Numbered from the stretch's first letter, positions 53,916 through 63,873 are shown. The stretch: DNA of 64,000 nt from Peptoniphilus_A sp001811425 (GCF_001811425.1 NZ_KV804738.1:1-64000); one strand, 5' to 3'. Numbers and translations are program-made. The notes: generated from the letters alone by a model not told the origin.

Positions 53916-55166
53916 ATGAATTTGTTACAGAAAGCAGCTGCAAATGAGTTAAAAAAAACAAATGAAAGAAAAAAGTTGACAATACGAAACCAGGTTGATG
54001 ATAAATACGATGTTTATGAAATTCCATTATATCTTTTATATTACAACGACCAAAATGGACGTATAAATACTTTGTATAAAAAATACAGCTCTACTCATGG
54101 ATTAATAAGTCCTAAACCAGGAGATTCAGAATACAACAAAATTTTTGAAAAATTCATTTTTGAATCTAACACTCAAGCAATGAAAGACACTAAACAATCT
54201 ATTAAAGACAAGTCTCAACAAGAACCTGGAGTTGTTTTACCAGATGGTAGAGTAATTGATGGAAATAGAAGATTTACTGCTTTACGAATGATTGAAAGAG
54301 AACGCAATATTCCACAATATTTTAATGCAGTAATATTACCACTAGACCAAAAGTCAAAAACTGATGAGAAAATAATTAAAGAACTAGAGTTAGATTTACA
54401 ATTAGGACGCGAGGAAAGAGTAAACTATGATCCTATTGATCGTATTTTTGATGTCTATAATACTATAGAAGTCGAAAAATTAATGACTGTTGAAGAATAT
54501 AAAAAGGCATCTGGTGCAAAAAATACTCGAGGTATTAATCGAGACATAAGGCTGGCAGAATTGATTATAAAATTTATAGAAATTGTTTCTCCTGGAGGAA
54601 ATCCTATTGATAAATTTTATTTAGCCAGAGACTTGAAGTTAGATGGACCTATTGAAGAAATAGAAGGTGAAATTAACAAATTAAAATCTGATAGAAAAGA
54701 AGAGATAAAAGATGCTGTATTGGTGTATTTAATAGCATCTAAGACAATTGAAAAACAAAAAGATTCTACTCGTATTATGAGAGACCTAAAAAATAATATA
54801 ATAAAAGATAATGATAGATTACAATATTTTTTATCTTCTGCTGATGATAAAATTGATATTATTATGGATACGTTTGAGGATAATCCTATACAATCTTCTA
54901 ATGAGCTTAAAACAGTTATTGAGCAGAATAATGAAGCAAGAGAAAGCGCAGCTAAACTAATTAGGTCTACAGATAGGCTTATCAATAAAGGAAAAATTGA
55001 AAATGAAAGGACTAAGACTTTAATAGAATTGGAAAATATAAGGGATTCATTATCAGAGATAGACCCAGAAGATTTTTCAGAATTGACACAAGATGAAAAT
55101 ATAGAAGTAAGAGAAATAATTAGTGAAATTACTGATATCTTATATAAATTAAAGAAGGAAATGTAG
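53916..55166 (+). CDS. ParB-like protein of a defence operon
   Basis: A 416-residue protein with a ParB/Srx-type domain: VDDKYDVYEIPLYLL and VVLPDGRVIDGNRRFTALRM (about 105-124), where DGNRR corresponds to the G-x-R-R nucleotide-binding motif. The C-terminal half is helical and coiled-coil. It lies two bases before the helicase gene. It may sense or mark DNA, or use a nucleotide switch like ParB/DndB-type proteins. Family beyond the fold not recognised. Confidence 0.7.
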   Translation: MNLLQKAAANELKKTNERKKLTIRNQVDDKYDVYEIPLYLLYYNDQNGRINTLYKKYSSTHGLISPKPGDSEYNKIFEKFIFESNTQAMKDTKQSIKDKSQQEPGVVLPDGRVIDGNRRFTALRMIERERNIPQYFNAVILPLDQKSKTDEKIIKELELDLQLGREERVNYDPIDRIFDVYNTIEVEKLMTVEEYKKASGAKNTRGINRDIRLAELIIKFIEIVSPGGNPIDKFYLARDLKLDGPIEEIEGEINKLKSDRKEEIKDAVLVYLIASKTIEKQKDSTRIMRDLKNNIIKDNDRLQYFLSSADDKIDIIMDTFEDNPIQSSNELKTVIEQNNEARESAAKLIRSTDRLINKGKIENERTKTLIELENIRDSLSEIDPEDFSELTQDENIEVREIISEITDILYKLKKEM

Positions 55167-55168
55167 TT

Positions 55169-57829
55169 ATGGCATTTTCAAGTGATATAAAAAATAAAAT
55201 AAAACCTGAGTATTCTTCTAATTTAGTAGAAGAGTTTTATAGACCCTTATTAAGAGAGGCTGATTTATATCAACGAGTTTCTGGATATTTTAGTACATCA
55301 GGATTAGATTTATATTCAGAAAGTTTAGAAGAACTAGCAAAAAATGGCGGCAGCTTAGAATTTATTATTTCAAAGGAAATAAGCAAGGAAGACTATGACA
55401 GAATTAAGGCTGGTTATGATTTGCTAGAAGAAATTAAACCACTTAATCTTGCACAAAGAAATGAACGACTGACCTCTAAAACCCAACAACAACTTGGTAA
55501 TTTAGCCTTTATGATTGCAATGGGAAGGGCTAGAATAAAAATAGCCCTAACTAACAAAGGACTTTTCCACGATAAATTTGGAATAATTACGTCAGGAAGT
55601 GAAAAAGTATTTTTTAATGGGTCTGCCAATGAAACGGAAAATGGCATGCAAATAAATTATGAGAGTATAAGTGTTGATACTTCTTGGGACTCAAGTGAGA
55701 ATGTTCAATATAGAATCAATTCTAATCAAGAGAGATTTGAAAGATTATGGAATGACAAAGAGGACGGAGTTAAGGTTGTAGAAGTTTCTGATATAGCCTA
55801 TGAAGAAATAGCCAAATATCAATCACAGTCTAATATAAAAGAGATAATTAAGATTGATGACCAGGATAGCAAATTAGCTCAGTATGATAATGCAATATTA
55901 TTTAAGTATTTAAATGATACTGTAATTCGAATTGATTCCACCGATATCAAATTATCGCTTAATGACAGAAAATTAAAACCAGGTAGTGACTTATCAAGAT
56001 TCTTTGAAGAAGACTATTCTACTATAAAAAAATCAACAACTTATAGAGACATAGAAAGAATTATTAAAGTTACCGAAGAAAGAGCTGAAAGAAAAAATAT
56101 AGAAGTTATAGTTAGTAAAGCAGTCTCAGAGTATCTTCAACAATATAAATATTCGATAGAAAAATATAAAATCTTAGGAGATGTATTTAAAGGTGAATTA
56201 GTAGATTTTCCTACTGACAAGAAAGATTTTTATAAAGAATTTTCAAAAGTAGTTCAGTCTGAGGTCAGCAGGCCGCTTTATGAAATTCACTTAAGATCTG
56301 CATACTTTATGTACGAAATGGCCCGAGCTGCAAACTTTTCTGTCCCTGGAGCTGGTAAAACTGCAATGTTACTTGGAGTATTTGCGTATTTAAATAGAGA
56401 AAATGCACCATTTAATGAAAAGATAGATAGATTGCTAGTAGTATCTCCATTGAATGCTTTTGATAGCTGGAAAAGAGAATTTAAAGCTGTTTTTGGTGAT
56501 AAAAAGGTTCTTAGATCAATCGATTCACAAACTTCGTCAGATTTTGGATATGATTTATCAGTTAATTGGGGCGTGAGCAATTTGGTTTTAGTTAATTACG
56601 AGTCATTACCAAAATATTTGTCGAAGCTAAATGAAAATATAGATACTAATACAATGCTTGTATTTGATGAGGTTCACAGAGTAAAAAATCCAGAGGGAAC
56701 TAGAGCAGGAAAAGCTTTAGAGTTATCAAAAAAACCTAAATTTAAATATGTATTAACAGGTACTCCAATTCCTAACACCTATCAAGATATCTATAATTTT
56801 CTACACATTTTGTATGGTAACGAGTACAATTCATATTTTGGATGGGACCTTGGTTATTTATATGATCCAAAAATAAGGCAAATTAAAGATATAAACTCTA
56901 AGTTATATCCGTTTTTTTGGAGGACAAACAAAAAAGATTTAAACGTTCCAGTGGCTGAAGAAGATTATATAGAAATAGTAGGGGCAAGCCCTGAACAACT
57001 AGCTTTAGCTGAACTTATTTATTCAAATGAGGAGTCTAGTCTAGCAAAATTGATAAGACTTATTCAAGCCTCAACTAATCCGGCTCTTGTAAATAGAAAA
57101 ATTAATTATAATGAGTTAATGTCTTATGACGATGACGGAGATATACACACAATAACAGAAAAGGAATTTAATTCTTTATTGTATAAAAATGGGAAAAAGA
57201 ATTCAGAAAATTTATACTCAGACCTAGATTTGGAAAATATGAGATCGCCTAAATTTGACAAAGGAATTGAATTAGTTGAAAAACTTGTTAAAGAAGGCAA
57301 AAAGGTTTTAGTATGGGGTATCTTCGTTGATACGCTTTATAAGATAACGAACACCATAAAAGAAAAAGGAATCAAAGTTAACCTAGTGTATGGTGGTACC
57401 AATAAGCTTGAGAGAACGATGTTAATTGATGAATTTAGAGATGGAGATGTACAGGTTTTAGTTTCTAATCCACAAACTTTAGGGGAGTCGATTTCATTAC
57501 ATCAAACAGTTCACGATGCAGTTTATTTTGAATATAATTTCAATTTAACTTTTATGTTGCAATCTAGAGATAGAATTCACCGTTTAGGACTTAAAGAAAA
57601 CCAATATACAAGATATTATTATTTACAAACAGCATCAGAATATTTAGATAGTTATCGCCCTGGATATATTGATGAAAAAATATACGATCGCTTAAAATAC
57701 AAGGAAAGATTAATGTATGAAGCTATTGACGATAAAACTCTATCAATAGAATATAGTGAAAATGAAATACTAGATGCAATAAAAATTATTGATGAAGAAA
57801 GGCAAAGAATGAATAGAAATCATGAGTAA
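55169..57829 (+). CDS. PLD nuclease-SF2 helicase fusion
   Basis: An 886-residue protein. The N-terminal part has a phospholipase D-type nuclease site, LFHDKFGIITSGSEKVFFNG then SANETENG (about 128-158), as one HxK motif. The rest is an SF2/SNF2 helicase: SVPGAGKTAMLLG (about 390-402), VFDEVHRVKN (about 495-504), LTGTPIPN (about 525-532), and LQSRDRIHRLGL (about 803-814). Such fusions restrict DNA with ATP-driven translocation. It overlaps the methylase gene by eight bases. Confidence 0.88.
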   Translation: MAFSSDIKNKIKPEYSSNLVEEFYRPLLREADLYQRVSGYFSTSGLDLYSESLEELAKNGGSLEFIISKEISKEDYDRIKAGYDLLEEIKPLNLAQRNERLTSKTQQQLGNLAFMIAMGRARIKIALTNKGLFHDKFGIITSGSEKVFFNGSANETENGMQINYESISVDTSWDSSENVQYRINSNQERFERLWNDKEDGVKVVEVSDIAYEEIAKYQSQSNIKEIIKIDDQDSKLAQYDNAILFKYLNDTVIRIDSTDIKLSLNDRKLKPGSDLSRFFEEDYSTIKKSTTYRDIERIIKVTEERAERKNIEVIVSKAVSEYLQQYKYSIEKYKILGDVFKGELVDFPTDKKDFYKEFSKVVQSEVSRPLYEIHLRSAYFMYEMARAANFSVPGAGKTAMLLGVFAYLNRENAPFNEKIDRLLVVSPLNAFDSWKREFKAVFGDKKVLRSIDSQTSSDFGYDLSVNWGVSNLVLVNYESLPKYLSKLNENIDTNTMLVFDEVHRVKNPEGTRAGKALELSKKPKFKYVLTGTPIPNTYQDIYNFLHILYGNEYNSYFGWDLGYLYDPKIRQIKDINSKLYPFFWRTNKKDLNVPVAEEDYIEIVGASPEQLALAELIYSNEESSLAKLIRLIQASTNPALVNRKINYNELMSYDDDGDIHTITEKEFNSLLYKNGKKNSENLYSDLDLENMRSPKFDKGIELVEKLVKEGKKVLVWGIFVDTLYKITNTIKEKGIKVNLVYGGTNKLERTMLIDEFRDGDVQVLVSNPQTLGESISLHQTVHDAVYFEYNFNLTFMLQSRDRIHRLGLKENQYTRYYYLQTASEYLDSYRPGYIDEKIYDRLKYKERLMYEAIDDKTLSIEYSENEILDAIKIIDEERQRMNRNHE

Positions 57830-59069
57830 ATCAAAAATTAAAGTTGTTGATTTATTTGCTGGTGTAGGAGGATTTCACCTCGGCTTATCAAGGGCAAGTG
57901 ACCAATATGAAGTAGTTTGGGCTAACCAATATGAGCCATCTAGGAAAAATCAGTTTGCTTATAATATTTATAAAAAGAATTTTCCTAATACACCAATAAG
58001 CAATGAAGATATAAAAGAAGTAAATAAAGATGAGATTCCAGATATGGATTTGTTAGTTGCAGGATTTCCCTGCCAGGATTATTCAGTTGCAACATCTGGA
58101 GCCAAGGGTATTGAAGGACAAAAAGGAGTGCTTTGGTGGGAAATTCATAAAGTTTTATCAACAAAGGAACCGAACTATTTACTACTTGAAAATGTTGATA
58201 GATTATTGACATCTCCTGGGGTAAATAAACAAGCTGGTCGCGACTTTGGAATTATACTGAGAACTTTATCTGACTTAGGTTATGGAGTTTCTTGGAAAAT
58301 GATAAATGCAGCAGATTATGGATACCCTCAAAGGAGAAGAAGGACGTTTATATTTGCATTTAGAAAAGAAACTAGATTTTTTGATAATGTAATTAAAATA
58401 TCAAAAGAAGATGATGATAAAATTGGGGACTTTATAAAAATAATGCCTCCATTTTCAAATACTATGACAAATGAATTATTAGCTAGCATTGAAAAAGTCG
58501 ATTTAAATTCAATTGAACCAATAGAAGAATTCTCAAATAACTTTTCAGTAAAAAAAGGTTTTAGAAAGACTGGAATTATGGTTAATGGAAAAGTTTTTAT
58601 GGCTGACTACACTCCTGAATTTAGAGAAGAGACGGCAATTGGAGACTTATTAATATCAAATAATAGCGATGAAAGTCTTTATCTAAGTTCAGAAAAGATT
58701 GAAAAATTTATAAAGCAGAAGAAGGGATTTCAAGAAATAAAGACCTCACGTACAGGACATAAATATAAGTATGGAATGGGCAGTATGCAATTTCCGGACT
58801 CACTTGATAAACCAGCTAGAACTATAGTGACATCTGAATCCACAGTGTCAAGGATGACTCATGTGATTAAAGATTCCGGAAATAATCGATTAAGAGTTCT
58901 TTCGCCAATAGAAACTGAAAGGATCAACACATTTCCAGATGATTGGACTAAATTAGAAGGCGTTAATAATTCAAATAGGTATTTTACAATGGGGAATGCA
59001 CTAGTAGTAGATTTAGTTAAAGAAATAGGAAATGAAATATTAAAAATTATAAATAAAGATTGTTCCTGA
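57822..59069 (+). CDS. C5-cytosine DNA methyltransferase
   Basis: A 415-residue Dcm-type enzyme with all key motifs: VVDLFAGVGGFHLGL (I), GFPCQDYSVA (IV, catalytic Cys), LLLENVDRLL (VI), YPQRRRRTFIFAF (VIII) and a final GNALVVDLVKEIG (X). The target recognition region lies at about 190-330. As the last gene of the operon it should protect host DNA from the helicase-nuclease. Confidence 0.95.
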   Translation: MSKSKIKVVDLFAGVGGFHLGLSRASDQYEVVWANQYEPSRKNQFAYNIYKKNFPNTPISNEDIKEVNKDEIPDMDLLVAGFPCQDYSVATSGAKGIEGQKGVLWWEIHKVLSTKEPNYLLLENVDRLLTSPGVNKQAGRDFGIILRTLSDLGYGVSWKMINAADYGYPQRRRRTFIFAFRKETRFFDNVIKISKEDDDKIGDFIKIMPPFSNTMTNELLASIEKVDLNSIEPIEEFSNNFSVKKGFRKTGIMVNGKVFMADYTPEFREETAIGDLLISNNSDESLYLSSEKIEKFIKQKKGFQEIKTSRTGHKYKYGMGSMQFPDSLDKPARTIVTSESTVSRMTHVIKDSGNNRLRVLSPIETERINTFPDDWTKLEGVNNSNRYFTMGNALVVDLVKEIGNEILKIINKDCS

Positions 59070-59109
59070 AAATTATCAATTGTATTACTGGAAAATATAA
59101 AATAACTAT

Positions 59110-59139
59110 CTAATTAATTATCTTGTGATAATTAATTAG
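59110..59139 (+). terminator. Perfect hairpin after the defence operon
   Basis: CTAATTAATTATC and GATAATTAATTAG are perfect 13-base complements around TTGT. The T tract is absent, so it may work as a weak terminator or mRNA end stabiliser. Confidence 0.5.
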
Positions 59140-59227
59140 GAATAATGAAAAAACTAAGGGATAAAGCAAAGAACTTCCTTATCTAGGAGGGGGTTAGGTG
59201 GATTCCATTTAAAAATGGAGATATAAA

Positions 59228-59428
59228 ATGTTAAATGGACAAGGCAGGAGAAAATATTTAATCTACTTTATAATAATGTTTGTTCTTATGATTATTTTTT
59301 TAAGCTACGCTTTTAAGCACCCAGAGGCAAGTATTAGGATTCCAGTTGCTGTCCTACACATTTTTTATCTTATATATGTAATAGGAATGCTTGCTTGTCT
59401 TGTAAAATTTCTTAAAAGTAAAAAATAA
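59228..59428 (+). CDS. Small two-segment membrane protein
   Basis: A 66-residue protein with two hydrophobic segments (about 10-28 and 38-60). Family not recognised. It seems to be the first chromosomal-type gene after the accessory region; AGGAGGGGG lies 40 bases upstream. Confidence 0.55.
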   Translation: MLNGQGRRKYLIYFIIMFVLMIIFLSYAFKHPEASIRIPVAVLHIFYLIYVIGMLACLVKFLKSKK

Positions 59429-59485
59429 ATTATTAATTACAATAAATTTTTAAATTAAAAAATTTAGATAAGGTCAAAGGGAAAG

Positions 59486-59516
59486 ACGATTAAGAAAATA
59501 TCTTAGTCGTTTTTTT
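59486..59516 (+). terminator. Intrinsic terminator
   Basis: ACGATTAAG pairs with CTTAGTCGT (one G-T pair), followed by a run of T. Confidence 0.8.
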
Positions 59517-59679
59517 GAATCTTGTATTTTTAAGATAAAAGGACAAATAAAATTGCAATAATTAGAAAAAAGTATTAAGTTACTTAGAAAAAGATTGTAA
59601 AAAAATGATATTATCTATTTAGAGGAAATATTAAATATAGACTTAAAGTACATTTGTAAAATTTTAAGGGGGATAATTT

Positions 59680-59901
59680 ATGAGAAAAAGAAAGAGGTAT
59701 AAAAAGAAGAGGAAAAAGCTATTTATTTTGCTACTTCTTTTAGTTTTGCTCTGTCCCATAACTTATCGCTACAAGGATGGTGGCACTGTTTCTTATAAGG
59801 CTATTTTATATTCCTACACTAAGTACCACAGGATGGAAGAGGATGAGTCCTATTTTACAGGAAGAGAATTTTTAGTTTTCCCCTTTAATTTTCTAAATTA
59901 A
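59680..59901 (+). CDS. Small basic single-pass membrane protein
   Basis: A 73-residue protein with a strongly basic N-terminus (RKRKRYKKKRKK), one hydrophobic segment (about 14-29) and an outside domain of about 44 residues. GGGGG precedes the ATG. Function unknown. Confidence 0.55.
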   Translation: MRKRKRYKKKRKKLFILLLLLVLLCPITYRYKDGGTVSYKAILYSYTKYHRMEEDESYFTGREFLVFPFNFLN

Positions 59902-59934
59902 AAGGATTAAAATATAGTAAGAAGGAGGCAGGGC

Positions 59935-60741
59935 ATGGGACAAATTATTGAGTTTCCAGATGACAAAAAGTCGAGGGAGAGGATCCAAGAGCTTAAAAAA
60001 ACTTTGGAGGACCTTGTTTTTGAAAGGGATAATCTTAAGTTTGTTATTTGTGAAAATATTAAGACTGCATATATGCTTACTTTTGGCAGCTTGGAGTACA
60101 AGCTTTACAAGGCCTATTGCAAGTATCTTCGCTTGAAGAGAAAAAGAGATATGATTCAGGCGAAAAAGAACCGTCAAGAAAAAATTAGGATGGAAGTTAT
60201 TGACAAGAAGCTTGATGAAGAATTTGCCGACTACAAAAAGAAGTTAGATGAAAAAGTTGATGAGATCAACCATGTTCTAGAGCGTTCAAAGGGTGAATTG
60301 CTATCTGAGGAAGATGCTAGGCTCCTTAAAAAACTTTACAAAAATATTGTCAAGAGGTTACATCCAGACATCAATCCTTTGATTACAGATACAGAAAAGG
60401 AATTATTTTACAATGCAACTGAAGCCTACAAGGATGGCGACCTTGCAAGTCTTCAAATTATTTACGACATAGTTTGTAGTGGCGATGACAAAGATAAGGG
60501 AGACCTTACCGGCAAGTCCCTAGAAGATGAAGTAAAAAGGCTAGAGGATTTGGTGGATCAAGTTCAAAGAGACATTGACCTAATTAAGTCAACGCCGCCC
60601 TATAGCTTAAGCATTTATGTAGAAGACGAGAAGAAAAAGGCAGAGAAGTTAAGGGACTTAGAGAGAGATTTAAAGAGTTTTGAAGATGCAATAGACACGC
60701 AAGAAGAGTGCATTAATGAACTGATGAGGGATGAATCATGA
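59935..60741 (+). CDS. J-domain-like coiled-coil protein
   Basis: A 268-residue helical protein. KLYKNIVKRLHPDINPLITD (about 138-157) carries the HPD tripeptide of J domains, followed by AYKDGDLASLQIIYDIV. Long coiled coils flank it. It probably recruits DnaK. The four-base overlap (ATGA) with the HIRAN gene shows they form a pair. Confidence 0.75.
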   Translation: MGQIIEFPDDKKSRERIQELKKTLEDLVFERDNLKFVICENIKTAYMLTFGSLEYKLYKAYCKYLRLKRKRDMIQAKKNRQEKIRMEVIDKKLDEEFADYKKKLDEKVDEINHVLERSKGELLSEEDARLLKKLYKNIVKRLHPDINPLITDTEKELFYNATEAYKDGDLASLQIIYDIVCSGDDKDKGDLTGKSLEDEVKRLEDLVDQVQRDIDLIKSTPPYSLSIYVEDEKKKAEKLRDLERDLKSFEDAIDTQEECINELMRDES

Positions 60742-61139
60742 GCGACTTAGTAAAAATAGATAATGGCGATTTAATTGAATATCTCATGAAGACTGGAAGT
60801 GGTCTTGACTTGCCCAAACCCTTTGAGAGAGATATTTATCTTTTTGACACCTATGTTGCTGGCACGACACACATTGAAGGTATTGAAAATATTGGTGAAA
60901 GCCTCAAAGATGGCGATCGCTTAGTTTTTTATCGCGAGCCAGAAAATGAACACGACCCCCAAGCCATTCGCATAGAAACTTTGGGGAAAGAAAAAATCGG
61001 CTATGTCCCTCATAAAGATAATGTCATCTTTTCACGACTAATGGATGCTGGCAAGGTCCTCTTTGCCAAAGTTGTAGAAAAGGAAATGCGAGGCAAGTGG
61101 CTCAAGATAAAAATTAAAATCTACCTTCATGAGAGCTAG
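60738..61139 (+). CDS. HIRAN-domain protein
   Basis: A 133-residue protein. YVAGTTHIEGIENIGESLKD, LVFYREPENEHDPQAIRIET and KIGYVPHKDNVIFSRLMDAG match the HIRAN domain, which binds DNA ends or damaged DNA in larger proteins. Stand-alone HIRAN proteins occur in Firmicutes. Pairing with a J-domain protein is unexplained. Confidence 0.85.
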   Translation: MSDLVKIDNGDLIEYLMKTGSGLDLPKPFERDIYLFDTYVAGTTHIEGIENIGESLKDGDRLVFYREPENEHDPQAIRIETLGKEKIGYVPHKDNVIFSRLMDAGKVLFAKVVEKEMRGKWLKIKIKIYLHES

Positions 61140-61236
61140 GGGAAATATTTGAAGTATAAAAAAGATTTAGATAAATAAAAATTATAATTATTTATTGACT
61201 TAAAGAATTATGGTATTAATAAAAAATAAAATATAG

Positions 61237-61264
61237 TCAGCTCTAATGGACGCTGATTTTTTTA
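61237..61264 (+). terminator. Terminator after the HIRAN gene
   Basis: TCAGC/GCTGA stem followed by eight T. Confidence 0.75.
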
Positions 61265-61387
61265 TGTAAAGGAAAATTTACAGGCTATGGCAGAAATTTT
61301 ATAAAAGTAATATTTTTTAGAAATTACTTTTGTGATAAAATAGCTTAAAAGAACACTTTATCTTGTTAAAGGATATTGGAGGATATT

Positions 61388-62023
61388 ATGATTGATAAAA
61401 TTATTGACGACAATGAAAATATATTGTGGAGAGGAAAGCCCAATGCCTTTCTATATATTATAGGCAAGCCAAGCATTTATTTGATTGCATTAATTTGGGG
61501 GATCTTTGACTTCTTTTTTATTTCTAATTTTTTTAGAGAATTTAGCTTTATGAATGGATTTTTCAGAGAATTTAGCTTTATGAATGGTTTTTTTATAATT
61601 TTCTTTATAGTTCATCTTTTCCCTGTCTGGTTTGCAATTTTAATGCCAATTTACAGGATTTTTAATTATGGAACTATGGAGTATGCAATTACAGACAGGA
61701 GAGTTTACATCAGCCAGGGCATTTTTGGAAGAGATGTAAATAATTATGAGCACAGAGAGCTTACAAATTTGAAAGTAAATGTAAATTTTATGGAAAACAT
61801 CAAGGGACTTGGCACAATTATCCTAGCTTATAAGGGCGAAGAGGGAAATTCATCTTACAGCTTTAAGGCTGATAACAATAAATTTATTTCCATTGAAGAC
61901 CCCTACAACGTTTACAAACTTCTTAAAAAAGTATCTCTCGATGTTACAACAGACCAAGCCTATCCCAATGCATATAGACCTGAAGAAAACACTGGCTACA
62001 ATACAAAATATAAAAACATGTAA
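61388..62023 (+). CDS. PH-domain membrane protein (YdbT-like)
   Basis: A 211-residue protein. After ENILWRGKPNAFLYIIGKPS come two membrane segments, then a bacterial PH-like domain (YAITDRRVYISQGIFGRDVN). ATG 61388 follows GGAGG. Between the membrane segments the ten residues FFREFSFMNG occur twice in a row, from a 30-base tandem duplication. Confidence 0.8.
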   Translation: MIDKIIDDNENILWRGKPNAFLYIIGKPSIYLIALIWGIFDFFFISNFFREFSFMNGFFREFSFMNGFFIIFFIVHLFPVWFAILMPIYRIFNYGTMEYAITDRRVYISQGIFGRDVNNYEHRELTNLKVNVNFMENIKGLGTIILAYKGEEGNSSYSFKADNNKFISIEDPYNVYKLLKKVSLDVTTDQAYPNAYRPEENTGYNTKYKNM

Positions 62024-62030
62024 AAAAGAA

Positions 62031-62066
62031 AAGTCGCTGAATGAAAAATTCATTATTCAGCGACTT
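62031..62066. terminator. Bidirectional terminator
   Basis: AAGTCGCTGAAT and ATTCAGCGACTT are perfect complements, with T on one side and A on the other. It serves the PH gene and the convergent CAP gene. Confidence 0.88.
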
Positions 62067-62106
62067 TTTTAGGTTAAATAAGAATAGTACTCTGTGTAAT
62101 TTTTAA

Positions 62107-62883
62107 TTAATAACCAAATAAGTAAATGGAAGATTCATAAACTTTATTGTCCACGATTTTTCTTGCACAAGCGTAACCGCCCTTTTTGCAATCTTTATTG
62201 AGAAGGTTGGCATTGTGTCCAGGAGATTTTATCCATCTTGTTAGTGAATCCTCGTTAACATCACCTTTTACAATTCCTACACTATAATAGGAAAGAGCTA
62301 GGTTTTCCCCGAGAGAATTGTTGTATCCACCAGGGCTATTGTGGTCGCCATCGCCAGTATTTATAAACTTTTCAACTTCTTCTTGAGCTCTAAGAAGTGC
62401 AAGTTTGTTTAGCTTTTCATCTTCTTTAACAACGCCTATTGACTTTGAAGCCCTATAGTCGTTTAACTTTTTCATAAATACTTTTGAATCTCCAACTGAA
62501 TTAACATTTATTTCAGGCTCCTGTTTTGCACCCTTTGCCTTATTTGCCTTTTTGTTGCCTGCATTATTTGCTGCATTTTTTGCGTAAGTCAAATTAACAT
62601 CTAAATCAAAATTTTTCCAATTCAAATTGTAGCCCAAGGCTTTAGATAAATTTTCAATTGGAGCCATTGTGTCATCATCCTCTTCACAGAAGTATGGCAT
62701 ATTTATTTCTGCTGGAAGTTTTTCTGTCCTGCCATCTATAATTATTGAAGAGTTTTTTTGGGAGGCAGAAGGTTGAATTTGTCCTACAGCAAAAGAAACT
62801 GTTAAAAAACTCAATAAAACTAAGGATGCTGCAATAAATTTTCTAAAACTAAATTTTGTATTTGTTAAATTGAACCTTTTCAT
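62107..62883 (-). CDS. Secreted CAP-domain protein
   Basis: A 258-residue protein with an N-terminal signal or anchor (about 14-34). A short region like the copper amine oxidase N-terminal fold (IIDGRTEKLPAEINMPYF) follows, then a linker and a CAP/SCP domain (LNDYRASKSIG, DHNSPGGYNNSLGENLALSY, SPGHNANLLN). Such proteins are cell-surface or secreted in anaerobic cocci. Role unknown. Confidence 0.85.
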   Translation of the reverse strand: MKRFNLTNTKFSFRKFIAASLVLLSFLTVSFAVGQIQPSASQKNSSIIIDGRTEKLPAEINMPYFCEEDDDTMAPIENLSKALGYNLNWKNFDLDVNLTYAKNAANNAGNKKANKAKGAKQEPEINVNSVGDSKVFMKKLNDYRASKSIGVVKEDEKLNKLALLRAQEEVEKFINTGDGDHNSPGGYNNSLGENLALSYYSVGIVKGDVNEDSLTRWIKSPGHNANLLNKDCKKGGYACARKIVDNKVYESSIYLFGY

Positions 62884-63356
62884 AATCCCCCTCCAAATAT
62901 TATAAATTTTATTTTAAAACTAATAGTCCATCTAAGTGGTAGAATCGATTATATTATATACATACCATAGAAGAGACTATTTAAACAAAAATAAATAAAT
63001 TTTTTCAAATTGTTTTTATTTATAAAACAATTCCTTCTGTTGAATTAAAAATAACAGTAAAATACATAATTATCAAGAATAAAATAAAAAATATTTTTGT
63101 ACTATTTAGATACATTATAGACTTAGGCATACAATTAACTCGGATGGAAATAATGTACCACCAAAATAATACATTTAAAAAATAAATAAATACACGATTT
63201 CCATAGACTTTTTACATCTCCCAAATTGCGTTGTAGAGAAAGTTTCATTTTAATTAATATTGTTTTTTTGTAGATTAAACAGATATAATATAATTGAAAA
63301 GAGAAAAGAAATTATAAATGTGATAAAATGTTTTTAGAAATGAAAAGGGGGATATT
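62884..63356. other. AT-rich intergenic region
   Basis: A 473-bp gap between divergent genes. TATAAT-like boxes occur near both ends (for example 63284-63289) but no pair of boxes is convincing. No gene, repeat or RNA is seen. Confidence 0.5.
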
Positions 63357-63839
63357 ATGTCAGAAAATAAAAAAATCGCCATTCAAGAAACTTATGGCGA
63401 AAGATTTCAATATTGTTGGGGTTGCGGTCCTAAAAATCACGAGGGTATGCATTTAAAATCTTATCCATCAGAAGATGGAAGTGAGTGCATAGCAAAGCTT
63501 ACTCCTGATTCAGTTTACACTGGTGGCGTTCCTAAGAATCTTTTTGGTGGAATGATTGCCATGCTTTTCGACTGCCATGGAACTGCATCTGCTGCCTGGT
63601 TTAAACACCACGACCTAGGTCATGACCTAACTGAAGACACAGTAATCGGTCGCTTCATCACTGCAAGACTTGAAGTTGATTTTAAAAAGCCAACTCCAAT
63701 GGATACTGAAATTACAATTACTGCCACTGCTGAAGAAATTGGCGAAAGAAAAGTTATCGTAAACATGGTAATGGAAGCTGATGGGGAAGTTCGTGCAAAG
63801 GCAAAGATGGTTGCCGTTGGTGTAAAGGACAATATGTAA
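63357..63839 (+). CDS. Hotdog-fold thioesterase (PaaI family)
   Basis: A 160-residue protein. YCWGCGPKNHEGMHLKSYPS at the start and FGGMIAMLFDCHGTASAAWF (about 62-81) are typical of PaaI-like acyl-CoA thioesterases. Substrate unknown. Confidence 0.85.
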   Translation: MSENKKIAIQETYGERFQYCWGCGPKNHEGMHLKSYPSEDGSECIAKLTPDSVYTGGVPKNLFGGMIAMLFDCHGTASAAWFKHHDLGHDLTEDTVIGRFITARLEVDFKKPTPMDTEITITATAEEIGERKVIVNMVMEADGEVRAKAKMVAVGVKDNM

Positions 63840-63847
63840 TTTTTTAA

Positions 63848-63873
63848 AGAGACTTTAGAGGTCTCTTTTTTTC
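63848..63873 (+). terminator. Intrinsic terminator
   Basis: AGAGAC (63848-63853) pairs with GTCTCT (63861-63866), followed by T. Confidence 0.8.
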
